Shown: piece by piece, positions 1 through 5,573 of the stretch
Position numbering within the stretch: the stretch's first letter is position 1
How the letters are laid out: each line of letters starts with the position of its first letter
Source of the DNA: Methanobacterium sp.
GTDB taxonomy: Archaea; Methanobacteriota; Methanobacteria; Methanobacteriales; Methanobacteriaceae
DNA length: 5,573 nt
Assembly: GCA_009712615.1 (NCBI GenBank)
Contig: WASR01000049.1
Location: 1 to 5,573 of the forward strand
Direction of reading: 5' to 3'
Notes under the pieces: generated by a model
Databases searched by the model: none
Told to the model about the DNA's origin: nothing
Seen by the model: the letters and a program-made list of their open reading frames with translations, nothing else
Made by a program: the position numbers and the translations under genes

Positions 1-2
1 AT

Positions 3-10
3 ATGATATA
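3..10 (+). promoter_or_regulatory. Candidate TATA element for the small Toprim gene
   Basis: The octamer ATGATATA lies 34-41 bases upstream of the ATG at 44. This is a sensible distance for an archaeal TATA box with a short leader. The same octamer occurs at 497-504, upstream of dnaG. AT-rich matches of this length are common by chance, and the window starts only two bases earlier, so any BRE (TFB-binding) element cannot be judged. Confidence 0.3.
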
Positions 11-43
11 GATACTTATCAACATCATAAAAAGGGCTTATAG

Positions 44-484
44 ATGAGTTTTAAAAAACTATCATGTATTATAGAGGAACTCAAGATCTGTGCGGAGCAG
101 GGAATGCCAATACTTATCGAGGGAAAAAAAGACGAGATTGCTTTGAAAAAACTTGGTATCGATGGTACTTTCATTAAAGTCTCAGGTTCTGGCCTTAAAT
201 TATTCGAAATTGCTGAAAAATCTGTGAAATTGTCCTCAAAAGTTATTATCCTTACAGACTTCGATAAAAAGGGAGAACAACTTGCCAAAAGACTTGCAGA
301 GGATATACAAAGTCTTGGTTCATATCCAAATCTGGAGATCAGAAGAAAAATTATGGGTATCACCAGGAAATTCATAAAAGATATTGAGAGCCTCCCAAGG
401 CACATGGAGCAATTAGAACTCGAAGAAAAACCCAATGGTGTTAGTGATAATTTCGATCATCAACGTTTCTGTGTCAGATACTGA
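44..484 (+). CDS. Small stand-alone Toprim-domain protein (UPF0292 / RNase M5-like)
   Basis: This 146-residue soluble protein is built around a single Toprim fold. The acidic motif ILIEGKKD (residues 23-30) supplies the predicted catalytic Glu26 plus Asp30. The second motif, [11 protein letters not shown] (68-78), supplies Asp72 and Asp74, the DxD pair that binds Mg2+. This combination, with little else in the protein, matches the small archaeal UPF0292 group and resembles the Toprim domain of RNase M5 (5S rRNA maturase). A nucleic-acid-cleaving or phosphotransfer role is therefore plausible, but the exact substrate is unknown to me. The ATG at 44 is preceded by a weak AAAGGG SD at 31-36. The last 15 or so residues are polar and look non-conserved. 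The gene ends 61 bases before dnaG in the same direction, which puts two Toprim proteins side by side and suggests co-regulation. No signal peptide or membrane segment is visible. Confidence 0.85.
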   Translation: MSFKKLSCIIEELKICAEQGMPILIEGKKDEIALKKLGIDGTFIKVSGSGLKLFEIAEKSVKLSSKVIILTDFDKKGEQLAKRLAEDIQSLGSYPNLEIRRKIMGITRKFIKDIESLPRHMEQLELEEKPNGVSDNFDHQRFCVRY

Positions 485-496
485 TGCCAACTGGGC

Positions 497-504
497 ATGA
501 TATA
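497..504 (+). promoter_or_regulatory. Candidate TATA element for dnaG
   Basis: ATGATATA lies 42-49 bases upstream of the dnaG ATG and is identical to the octamer before the upstream Toprim gene. It is the left part of a near-palindrome at 497-509 (ATGAT, three bases, ATCAT). A start of transcription near 525-530 would give a short leader carrying the SD. If the two genes form an operon this may be an internal promoter or nothing. The call rests on composition and spacing only. Confidence 0.3.
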
Positions 505-531
505 ATCATCATGAGAGTATCTATACAAGAA

Positions 532-538
532 GGGGAGG
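532..538 (+). promoter_or_regulatory. Shine-Dalgarno site fixing the dnaG start
   Basis: GGGGAGG ends seven bases before the ATG at 546. It is the strongest SD match near this gene and supports 546 as the start, rather than the in-phase overlapping small frame that opens at 484 in another register. Confidence 0.75.
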
Positions 539-545
539 CCCAAAA

Positions 546-1691
546 ATGGGAAAAGAAGAGATTAGTACGACTAAATATCTTATTCACGCTCAAATTAATG
601 CTAATGGAATTGTTGAAAAGCCAGATGTCGTTGGAGCAATTTTCGGACAGACTGAAGGGCTTTTAAGTAACGATTTAGATTTAAGGGAACTGCAAAAAAC
701 TGGTAGAATTGGAAGGATTAAGGTCAACATTAACTCCAAAGCAGGCAGATCCAAAGGAGAAATAGTCATTCCATCCAGTCTTGATAGGGTTGAAACAGCC
801 ATTCTCGCAGCATCACTAGAAACCATTAACAGGGTGGGGCCTTGTGAAGCATATATACAAGTTTCAAAGGTTGAAGATGTCAGAGCAGTTAAAAGGCGAA
901 AAGTGGTAGACAGGGCCAAAGAGCTTTACAAGGGCATGATGGAGGAAGTAACTCCAGAAAGTCTGAAAATGATTGAAGAAGTCAAAGAAGCCATGAGAAT
1001 CCACGAAATTGCGGAATATGGTGATGATAGACTTCCTGCAGGTCCTAATGTCATTTCATCCGATGCTATACTTGTAGTTGAAGGAAGGGCAGACGTTTTG
1101 AACCTGCTCAGATATGGAGTTAAGAACTCGATTGCTGTTGAGGGTGTAAGTGTTCCTAAAACAGTTGCAGAACTCACAAAACATAAAACAGTCACAGCAT
1201 TTCTCGATGGAGATAGAGGTGGAGATTTAATTCTTAAAGAACTTTTACAAGTTGGAGAAGTGGACTATGTTACCAGAGCTCCTCGAGGAAAAGAAGTTGA
1301 GGATTTAAGTAAAGAAGAAGTCATGGTTGCTCTGAGGGACAAGATCCCAGTTGAACAGATATACCATGATGTTGGTGTGAAGGTTGAGAAAGTTGAACCT
1401 AAAGGACCAGATAAAATAACAGTTTTAAAGGGTATTTTAAAGGATCTAGAAGGTTCTGGAAATGCCGAAATATTGGATGATGCACTAAACATACTGAAGG
1501 AAGTTAAAGTTGAAAATCTATACGATGAGCTTAAAACAGTCAACAATAGTGCATATGCCGTTGTTTTTGATGGAGTAATCAGTCAAAGATTGATTGATAT
1601 GGCCAAAGAAAAGGGATTGAAACATATAGTGGCCGTCAGAATGAGTGATGTAGTAAAAAAACCAAGTCCCATAAAGGTAATAACTAGATAA
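546..1691 (+). CDS. dnaG: Archaeal DnaG (Toprim primase homologue, exosome subunit)
   Basis: This 381-residue protein is archaeal-type DnaG. The archaeal N-terminal domain covers about residues 1-165. The Toprim core at about 171-250 has VVEGRADVL with catalytic Glu179, and FLDGDRGGD with Asp221, Asp223 and Asp227 for metal binding. The conserved archaeal C-terminal domain is at about 335-381 (VVFDGVISQRL onward). There is no bacterial zinc-binding or helicase-binding domain, as expected. In studied archaea DnaG can synthesise short RNA primers. It is also a stable subunit of the RNA exosome, where it contacts the Csl4 cap and promotes degradation of A-rich RNA; the main replicative primase is PriSL. 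The linker after the Toprim domain is short, so the protein is at the compact end for the family. The strong SD at 532-538 supports this start. A Toprim protein lies 61 bases upstream and a LonB-like ATPase 75 bases downstream on the same strand. Confidence 0.97.
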   Translation: MGKEEISTTKYLIHAQINANGIVEKPDVVGAIFGQTEGLLSNDLDLRELQKTGRIGRIKVNINSKAGRSKGEIVIPSSLDRVETAILAASLETINRVGPCEAYIQVSKVEDVRAVKRRKVVDRAKELYKGMMEEVTPESLKMIEEVKEAMRIHEIAEYGDDRLPAGPNVISSDAILVVEGRADVLNLLRYGVKNSIAVEGVSVPKTVAELTKHKTVTAFLDGDRGGDLILKELLQVGEVDYVTRAPRGKEVEDLSKEEVMVALRDKIPVEQIYHDVGVKVEKVEPKGPDKITVLKGILKDLEGSGNAEILDDALNILKEVKVENLYDELKTVNNSAYAVVFDGVISQRLIDMAKEKGLKHIVAVRMSDVVKKPSPIKVITR

Positions 1692-1693
1692 CT

Positions 1694-1705
1694 CCAATTT
1701 ATTGG
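1694..1705. repeat. Short dyad CCAAT-TT-ATTGG after dnaG
   Basis: Two perfect 5-base arms are separated by two bases. The spacing is too tight for an RNA hairpin, so if functional it would be a protein-binding dyad. A related perfect palindrome, ACCAATTGGT, lies at 5479-5488. Chance occurrence is quite possible in AT-rich intergenic DNA. Confidence 0.3.
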
Positions 1706-1729
1706 AAAATCTGTAAAAAAGGGATCATA

Positions 1730-1754
1730 CAGGGATTACAAATTTTAATCCCTG
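1730..1754 (+). promoter_or_regulatory. 9-bp leader hairpin abutting the ATPase ribosome binding site
   Basis: CAGGGATTA (1730-1738) pairs perfectly with TAATCCCTG (1746-1754) around a 7-base loop. The 3' arm runs directly into GGGG (1755-1758), the only SD-like sequence before the ATG at 1767, and T6 follows at 1761-1766. A second GGGAT copy at 1721-1725 could compete for the same ATCCC partner (1748-1752). Possible roles are a translational control element, a 3' end or processing site for the dnaG transcript, or no function. The pairing is seen directly; the role is inference. Confidence 0.5.
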
Positions 1755-1766
1755 GGGGAATTTTTT

Positions 1767-3278
1767 ATGTACGTAAACATGAAAAAAGAATTTTTAAGAG
1801 ACATTAACACTACTAAAGATATTCTTATACCTAAAGATCCTCTTGAAAGAGTCATTGGACATGAGGACATTATAAGATCTGTTAAAATTGCTGCTAAACA
1901 GAGAAGAAATCTTTTATTAGTAGGTCCTCCGGGAATTGGAAAATCTTTAATTGCCCAGGCAATTTCATTCCATCTTAAAAAACCTAACGAGGAAATAACA
2001 GTTGTTCAAAACCCTGAAAGACCGGAAAGACCATTTGTAGAAACTAAGACCCGCAAAGAAATGGAACATGAAAAAAGGGATCTTGAGCGGGCAGAAGGAG
2101 AATTGGTCAGTCCAGAAAATGTTCCAGAAGCAGTTGCAGATAGATTAGGTTTTAGATGTGTAAACTGTGGAGGGTACAACAATGCTTACCAGAGTATATG
2201 CCCCAATTGCGGTGCAGATAAATATTCCCACATCAATGCCCGAAGGAAACATTTAGGGGATCTCCTTGGAATGTTTGAGATGAATGAGGGATCAGTTAAT
2301 ATTCCTCAAGAAAGGGTCACAACTACCAGAATGAAAAATGGCCGGGAAGAAGTTGTTATTTATGAACGTGTTGATGGAGAACACATCAAGATACTTGATC
2401 AGCATGCCCTAGAAAAACGAAGGGAATTGGTGGAAGAAAAACCAAAGAATGTCATCGTCCCAATCGATAGGAAATTGTTTATCCAAGCCACAGGTGCCAG
2501 TGAAACAGAACTTCTAGGTGATGTGCGTCATGATCCATATGGAGGGCACCCTGATTTAGGTACACACCCCTACGAACGTGTGGTTCCAGGAGCTGTTCAT
2601 GAGGAACATGAAGGAGTCCTTTTTATAGATGAGATCGTCCACATAGCGCCACTTCAACGCTACATTTTAAGTGCAATGCAGGATAAGGTGTTTCCAATAG
2701 TTGGAAGAAACCCCCAGAGTGCTGGAAGTTCTGTGAGGGTTGATAATGTTCCATGTGATTTTATATTCATAGCAGCCTGTAATATCAGGGATATTCAACA
2801 CATACTACCTCCTTTACGTTCTAGAATTCAGGGTGAGGGTTATGAAATTTTGATGAATACAACTATGCCTGATAACGATGAAAACAGGGCCAAACTAGCC
2901 CAGTTCGTTGCCCAAGAAATCAAACTGGATGGAAAAATACCCCATGCAACAAGGAATGCTGTTGAAATACTAATTGAAGAAGCAAGACGTAGAGCAGAAT
3001 CAATTGACGAACAAAAAAATTCATTAACACTTAGACTGAGGGATCTGGGTGGATGTTTAAGGATGGCCGGAGATATGGCTGTAATGGATTCCAGTGATCT
3101 TATAATGGAAAATCATATGAGTTTTGCCATAAAAAATGCTCTGTCAATAGAAGATCAGATAATTAAAAGATACAGTACCTTTGAAAATGCATTTAATAAG
3201 GATATTTCAAGTTCTCAAAACTTGGGTACTGGACAGAAGCAGAATCCAAATGAAAACGTAGACAGAAGTTACATGTAA
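1767..3278 (+). CDS. LonB-like AAA+ ATPase with zinc ribbon, lacking the protease domain
   Basis: This 503-residue protein matches the ATPase half of archaeal LonB. It has Walker A GPPGIGKS (53-60), the conserved block ATGASETELLGDVRHDP (241-257), and Walker B GVLFIDEI (283-290; Asp288, Glu289). Sensor 1 is Asn339, an arginine-finger region LRSRI carries Arg351 and Arg353, and a sensor-2 region RLRDLGG carries Arg423 and Arg425. The long insert between Walker A and B normally holds the LonB membrane helices. Here it is hydrophilic and contains a zinc ribbon, Cys131-x2-Cys134 and Cys145-x2-Cys148. The family helical domain ends near residue 470, followed by a polar tail of about 30 residues. 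No Lon Ser-Lys protease domain follows, and the frame stops cleanly at TAA. It should be a soluble ATP-driven remodeller or a partner of a separate protease; the substrate is unknown. Start: GGGGG at 1754-1758, eight bases upstream; Met5 (1779) is an alternative. Genome annotation may call it an ATP-dependent protease, which the sequence does not support. Confidence 0.88.
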   Translation: MYVNMKKEFLRDINTTKDILIPKDPLERVIGHEDIIRSVKIAAKQRRNLLLVGPPGIGKSLIAQAISFHLKKPNEEITVVQNPERPERPFVETKTRKEMEHEKRDLERAEGELVSPENVPEAVADRLGFRCVNCGGYNNAYQSICPNCGADKYSHINARRKHLGDLLGMFEMNEGSVNIPQERVTTTRMKNGREEVVIYERVDGEHIKILDQHALEKRRELVEEKPKNVIVPIDRKLFIQATGASETELLGDVRHDPYGGHPDLGTHPYERVVPGAVHEEHEGVLFIDEIVHIAPLQRYILSAMQDKVFPIVGRNPQSAGSSVRVDNVPCDFIFIAACNIRDIQHILPPLRSRIQGEGYEILMNTTMPDNDENRAKLAQFVAQEIKLDGKIPHATRNAVEILIEEARRRAESIDEQKNSLTLRLRDLGGCLRMAGDMAVMDSSDLIMENHMSFAIKNALSIEDQIIKRYSTFENAFNKDISSSQNLGTGQKQNPNENVDRSYM

Positions 3279-3331
3279 TTCCCCAACAATAATCTTAAAC
3301 TATTTACCATAATAAAGATAAAGCATCTACT

Positions 3332-3358
3332 GAAAAAAATAATTAAAAATAAATTTAG
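3332..3358 (+). promoter_or_regulatory. AT-rich possible promoter upstream of xerA
   Basis: The 147-base gap between the ATPase gene and xerA contains a purine/A-rich block followed by an AATTAAAAATAAATTTA stretch. This could serve as BRE plus TATA about 70-90 bases before the xerA start. No exact consensus stands out. The rest of the gap shows no strong hairpin or T-tract. Confidence 0.25.
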
Positions 3359-3409
3359 GTTCTCTGACTAAAATGAATCCCTACTCAAACCAAACTGGAA
3401 AAATATCGA

Positions 3410-3416
3410 GGGTGGT
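3410..3416 (+). promoter_or_regulatory. Shine-Dalgarno site supporting the TTG start of xerA
   Basis: GGGTGGT resembles the archaeal anti-16S complement GGAGGTGAT and ends nine bases before the TTG at 3426. No SD precedes the next in-frame candidates, TTG 3462 and ATG 3501. The frame is open upstream to a TAA at 3369 but offers no ATG, GTG or TTG there. Confidence 0.55.
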
Positions 3417-3425
3417 TCGGCACAG

Positions 3426-4367
3426 TTGCATGGGACAGTTTCAAGCGAGTCTGGGCATGTTTTGAGAGAAAATATACTCGATGCCTTTGATTTTCCTGAG
3501 ATGATTGAAGATTACCTCATAGAACTGGAAATAAGGAACTACTCAAAAAACACCATAAAAACATACAGATCCATAATAATTAATTTTTACAAATTTTTAA
3601 AGGGTGAAAAGGATCTGTACGATGAAAGATTAGTTTTAAGAGCATTTAAAAGATATATTCGTTATCTTAAAAGGGAAAAGAATGTATCACAGAATTATAT
3701 TTATCTGGTAACAGTTGTTGTCAAGAAATTCTTTGAATTTGGAGGTATTGGTGTTTTAAGGGAAGTTCAAACACCTAAAAGAACCAAGTCCCTCCCAAAA
3801 TCATTGAATGAAAATGAAATACTTTCACTCATCAACGCCATGGATCATGATAAAGAGGATTATTTATCCGAAACTTCAGAATTTTTAAGGCTCCGAAACA
3901 AGGTAATTCTTGCTTTATTATACTCCTCTGGATTGAGGGTTTCGGAACTCGTGACATTGCATTCAGACAGCATAGACCTGACTGACAGAACCATCCGTAT
4001 CAGGGGAAAGGGTGAAAAAGATAGGATTGTACTATTTGATGAACAGACCAAGGAACTTCTCGAGGGTTATCTCAAATTCCGAGGCGATCATAGTGACTAT
4101 CTCTTTGTGAACAGATCAGGAAATCATCTTACACCAAGGTATATACAGATGATGATAAAGGATTATGCAAAGGCAGCGGGCATTAAAAAGAAGGTAACAC
4201 CTCACATTCTGAGGCATTCATTCGCAACGCACCTGCTTAAAAATGGTGTGGATATAAGGGCAATACAACAGCTTTTGGGCCATTCAAATCTTAGTACTAC
4301 TCAAATTTATACCAGCGTTGATATGCATACTCTTAAAAATGTTTATGACCGCGCTAAGTTGTCATAA
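3426..4367 (+). CDS. xerA: Tyrosine recombinase XerA
   Basis: This 313-residue tyrosine site-specific recombinase is of the archaeal Xer type, which resolves chromosome dimers at a dif site. The N-terminal SAM-like core-binding domain spans about residues 26-115 ([21 protein letters not shown] onward). The catalytic domain spans about 125-308 and has every active-site residue: Arg171 in SGLRVSEL, Lys195 in GKGEKDR, His260 and Arg263 in [13 protein letters not shown], His286 in [10 protein letters not shown], and nucleophile Tyr295 in TQIYTSV. Length and motif spacing match XerA/XerC/XerD rather than phage integrases. No att-like repeats, tRNA or phage genes flank it, so a housekeeping role fits best. 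The start is TTG, chosen for the SD at 3410-3416; Met26 (3501) is possible but would begin right at the core-binding domain. The gene stands 147 bases after the ATPase gene and 129 before the RudS-like gene, so it may have its own promoter. Confidence 0.95.
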   Translation: MHGTVSSESGHVLRENILDAFDFPEMIEDYLIELEIRNYSKNTIKTYRSIIINFYKFLKGEKDLYDERLVLRAFKRYIRYLKREKNVSQNYIYLVTVVVKKFFEFGGIGVLREVQTPKRTKSLPKSLNENEILSLINAMDHDKEDYLSETSEFLRLRNKVILALLYSSGLRVSELVTLHSDSIDLTDRTIRIRGKGEKDRIVLFDEQTKELLEGYLKFRGDHSDYLFVNRSGNHLTPRYIQMMIKDYAKAAGIKKKVTPHILRHSFATHLLKNGVDIRAIQQLLGHSNLSTTQIYTSVDMHTLKNVYDRAKLS

Positions 4368-4453
4368 TATAATTTGGCTCCATCTCCCCTAATGAATATA
4401 TTAATTCAATTTTATTTGGCCATTATTTAATAACCAGATATGATGTTTAATTT

Positions 4454-4479
4454 GAGCAGGAATTGAATTTATTTTGCTC
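4454..4479 (+). promoter_or_regulatory. Weak leader hairpin before the RudS-like gene
   Basis: GAGCAGGA (4454-4461) can pair with TTTTGCTC (4472-4479) using two G-U pairs and a 10-base loop. It ends four bases before the GGAG SD at 4484-4487. Stability would be low and it may be fortuitous. The remainder of the gap from 4368 is AT-rich, with no convincing terminator. Confidence 0.2.
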
Positions 4480-4483
4480 TTGT

Positions 4484-4487
4484 GGAG
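4484..4487 (+). promoter_or_regulatory. Shine-Dalgarno GGAG deciding the start of the RudS-like gene
   Basis: GGAG ends nine bases before the ATG at 4497. The earlier in-frame GTG at 4482 overlaps this motif and has no SD of its own, so ATG 4497 is the preferred start. The resulting N-terminus, five residues shorter, fits the way DUF523 proteins begin shortly before their first strand. Confidence 0.65.
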
Positions 4488-4496
4488 AAATCGGGA

Positions 4497-5441
4497 ATGG
4501 ATTTTGAAAAACCAAGGATCGTAGTGAGTAAATGCATTGAATTTGAACCATGCAGATACAATGGGCTCATGATAAAGAGTGACATAGTAAAAAAATTAAA
4601 GGATTATGCAGATTTTTTGCCAGTTTGTCCCGAAGTTGGCATGGGTTTGGGGGTTCCAAGGGATCCTATAAGGGTTGTTAATTCAAGGGGTAAATTAGAA
4701 TTATTTCAACCGAAGACTGGAAAAATTTTCACAGATGAAATGAATGAATTTTCAAAATCATTTTTAGAATCAATATCTGATGTAGATGGATTCATACTTA
4801 AAAATAAATCTCCTTCTTGTGGTGTTAAAGCCATCAATATTTATCCATCCTTCGAAGATTCTAGACCAAGTAAAGATGGAATTGGATTATTTGCCTCTAA
4901 AGTTTCTAAATATTTTCCAAAATTACCATTGGAAGATGAAGGAAGGCTTAGAAACCTTATTATTAGGGAAAATTTTTTAACAAGCATATTCACCATTGCA
5001 AGCTTCCGTAGGACGTTTTCTGGAGGTTTAAATGATTTAATAACATTTCATACAAAAAATAAGCTTTTATTAATGTCTCACAGCCCATATTACCTTAAAA
5101 TAATGGGAAATACACTTGCTAACAACGATAATAAATCATTTGATAATATTAAAGCTGAGTATCAAGGACTATTATTTAGATCCCTTGCAGAAGACCAAAA
5201 TCCCTCATTGAATGTAAATGTCATGATGCATGCCATGGGATATTTCTCTAAAGAGATCAAGCATGATGAAAAAACACTATTTCTAAACACCTTAAATGAT
5301 TACAAAGATGGACGCATCCCTCGTTTGGTGTGTTTAAAAATGCTGGAACTTTGGATTACTAGATTTGAAAATGAGTACTTAGCAGAACAAACATTTTTTA
5401 AACCATATCCTCCGGATTTGATGCAGATAACTTTTATTTAA
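4497..5441 (+). CDS. DUF523 (TudS-like) + DUF1722 protein, probable RudS-type tRNA 4-thiouridine desulfidase
   Basis: With the ATG at 4497 the protein has 314 residues and two domains. Residues 6-145 are DUF523: IVVSKC (Cys13), CRYNG (Cys19), VCPEVGMGLGVPR (Cys44, Glu46) and KSPSCGVK (Cys108). Residues about 150-314 are DUF1722 (YbgA-like), with SPYYLKIMG (196-204), NVMMHAMGYF (241-250) and YKDGRIPRLV (269-278). In the characterised TudS thiouracil desulfidase, three cysteines hold a [4Fe-4S] cluster with one free iron that accepts sulfur. Cys13, Cys44 and Cys108 lie in the corresponding motifs. The DUF523-DUF1722 fusion is the architecture of bacterial RudS, reported to remove sulfur from 4-thiouridine in tRNA. 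I infer the same or a related activity here; the archaeal substrate is untested. The protein looks cytosolic. A GTG at 4482 would add five residues but lacks an SD. DUF1722 is complete and the frame ends at a normal TAA. Confidence 0.85.
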   Translation: MDFEKPRIVVSKCIEFEPCRYNGLMIKSDIVKKLKDYADFLPVCPEVGMGLGVPRDPIRVVNSRGKLELFQPKTGKIFTDEMNEFSKSFLESISDVDGFILKNKSPSCGVKAINIYPSFEDSRPSKDGIGLFASKVSKYFPKLPLEDEGRLRNLIIRENFLTSIFTIASFRRTFSGGLNDLITFHTKNKLLLMSHSPYYLKIMGNTLANNDNKSFDNIKAEYQGLLFRSLAEDQNPSLNVNVMMHAMGYFSKEIKHDEKTLFLNTLNDYKDGRIPRLVCLKMLELWITRFENEYLAEQTFFKPYPPDLMQITFI

Positions 5442-5478
5442 CAAGTATACTTAATAACAGTTTATTTCAAATCATTTT

Positions 5479-5488
5479 ACCAATTGGT
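5479..5488. repeat. Perfect 10-base palindrome ACCAATTGGT
   Basis: This self-complementary decamer lies in the gap after the RudS-like gene, between two T-rich tracts. It shares the CCAAT/ATTGG core with the dyad at 1694-1705. It might be a protein-binding site or chance; no function can be assigned. Confidence 0.3.
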
Positions 5489-5550
5489 TCTTTCTATACT
5501 TCCAACTTAATTCACAATCATGCTACTTTGACTGGGATATTCAAAGAGTC

Positions 5551-5570
5551 TAAAAAAAGTATTTATAATA
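5551..5570 (+). promoter_or_regulatory. Probable archaeal promoter (BRE + TATA) for a gene beyond the window
   Basis: A purine-rich TAAAAAAAGT block (5551-5560) directly precedes ATTTATAATA (5561-5570). This resembles the BRE followed by the TTTATATA-type box of methanogen promoters, and it is the best promoter match in the window. It points to a + strand transcript beginning about 25 bases past the TATA, outside the sequence given. The product could be a protein or a stable RNA gene. No coding start is visible before the window ends. Confidence 0.5.
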
Positions 5571-5573
5571 TCT

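Noticed and set aside
484..666. A 60-codon frame whose ATG overlaps the stop codon of the small Toprim gene (TGATG), which looks like translational coupling.
   Set aside because: It overlaps the well-supported dnaG start by about 120 bases in a different register, has no recognisable domain, and dnaG has its own strong SD.
25..1546. Several open frames on the - strand opposite the Toprim gene and dnaG.
   Set aside because: They are antisense shadows of strongly supported coding sequence, rich in Ser and Leu as expected from reading codons backwards, with no domain motifs.
1767..3278. Calling this gene an ATP-dependent Lon protease.
   Set aside because: The sequence contains only the AAA+ module; no protease domain with a Ser-Lys dyad follows before the stop codon.
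3860..4051. A 63-codon - strand frame inside xerA.
   Set aside because: It lies opposite the catalytic core of XerA, which has all active-site residues, and shows no motif of its own.
3426..4367. XerA as a mobile-element integrase.
   Set aside because: Its size and motif spacing match housekeeping XerA. There are no flanking repeats, tRNA, phage or transposon genes, and its base use looks like that of its neighbours.
4393..4408. An AT-rich dyad with TGAAT and ATTCA arms after xerA, as a terminator.
   Set aside because: Five A/T-rich pairs are too weak, and no T-tract follows closely.
3279..4496. A possible dif or att site next to xerA.
   Set aside because: I looked in both flanking gaps for a roughly 28-base imperfect palindrome with 11-base arms or for direct repeats and found none convincing. 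Archaeal dif is often far from xerA.
4786..4980. A 64-codon + strand frame in another register inside the DUF523 gene.
   Set aside because: The DUF523 frame carries the SPSCG motif across this stretch; the alternative frame is a hydrophobic shadow without an SD.

Overview
The window reads as an ordinary chromosomal segment of a methanogenic archaeon. The best guess is Methanobacteriales, a mesophilic Methanobacterium-like organism. This rests on an archaeal-type DnaG, an archaeal XerA recombinase, an ATPase whose modules match archaeal LonB, AT-rich DNA, TATA-like elements upstream of genes and GG-rich Shine-Dalgarno (SD) sites. No database search was possible, so the genus is inference.

Five genes, all on the + strand, fill the window. 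(1) 44-484 is a small stand-alone Toprim-domain protein of the UPF0292/RNase M5-like type. (2) 546-1691 is dnaG, the archaeal Toprim primase homologue that is also an exosome subunit. (3) 1767-3278 is a LonB-like AAA+ ATPase with a complete ATPase module but no Lon protease domain; a four-cysteine zinc ribbon sits where LonB carries its membrane segments. (4) 3426-4367 is xerA, a tyrosine recombinase with the full catalytic set, apparently starting at TTG. (5) 4497-5441 is a two-domain DUF523 (TudS-like) plus DUF1722 protein, the architecture of the tRNA 4-thiouridine desulfidase RudS.

The gaps are 61, 75, 147, 129 and 132 bases, and none exceeds 300. They hold candidate TATA elements (before genes 1 and 2, and a good one at the extreme 3' end), a 9-bp hairpin directly against the SD of the ATPase gene, and a few short inverted repeats. 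I see no tRNA, rRNA, CRISPR, insertion sequence or prophage.

Functionally the segment is an information-processing neighbourhood: RNA and DNA metabolism (Toprim protein, DnaG), an AAA+ remodelling machine, chromosome dimer resolution (XerA) and probable tRNA thiolation control (RudS-like). Nothing shows that they form one pathway. The least ordinary items are the protease-less zinc-ribbon LonB-like ATPase with its leader hairpin, and the RudS-like protein in an archaeon.
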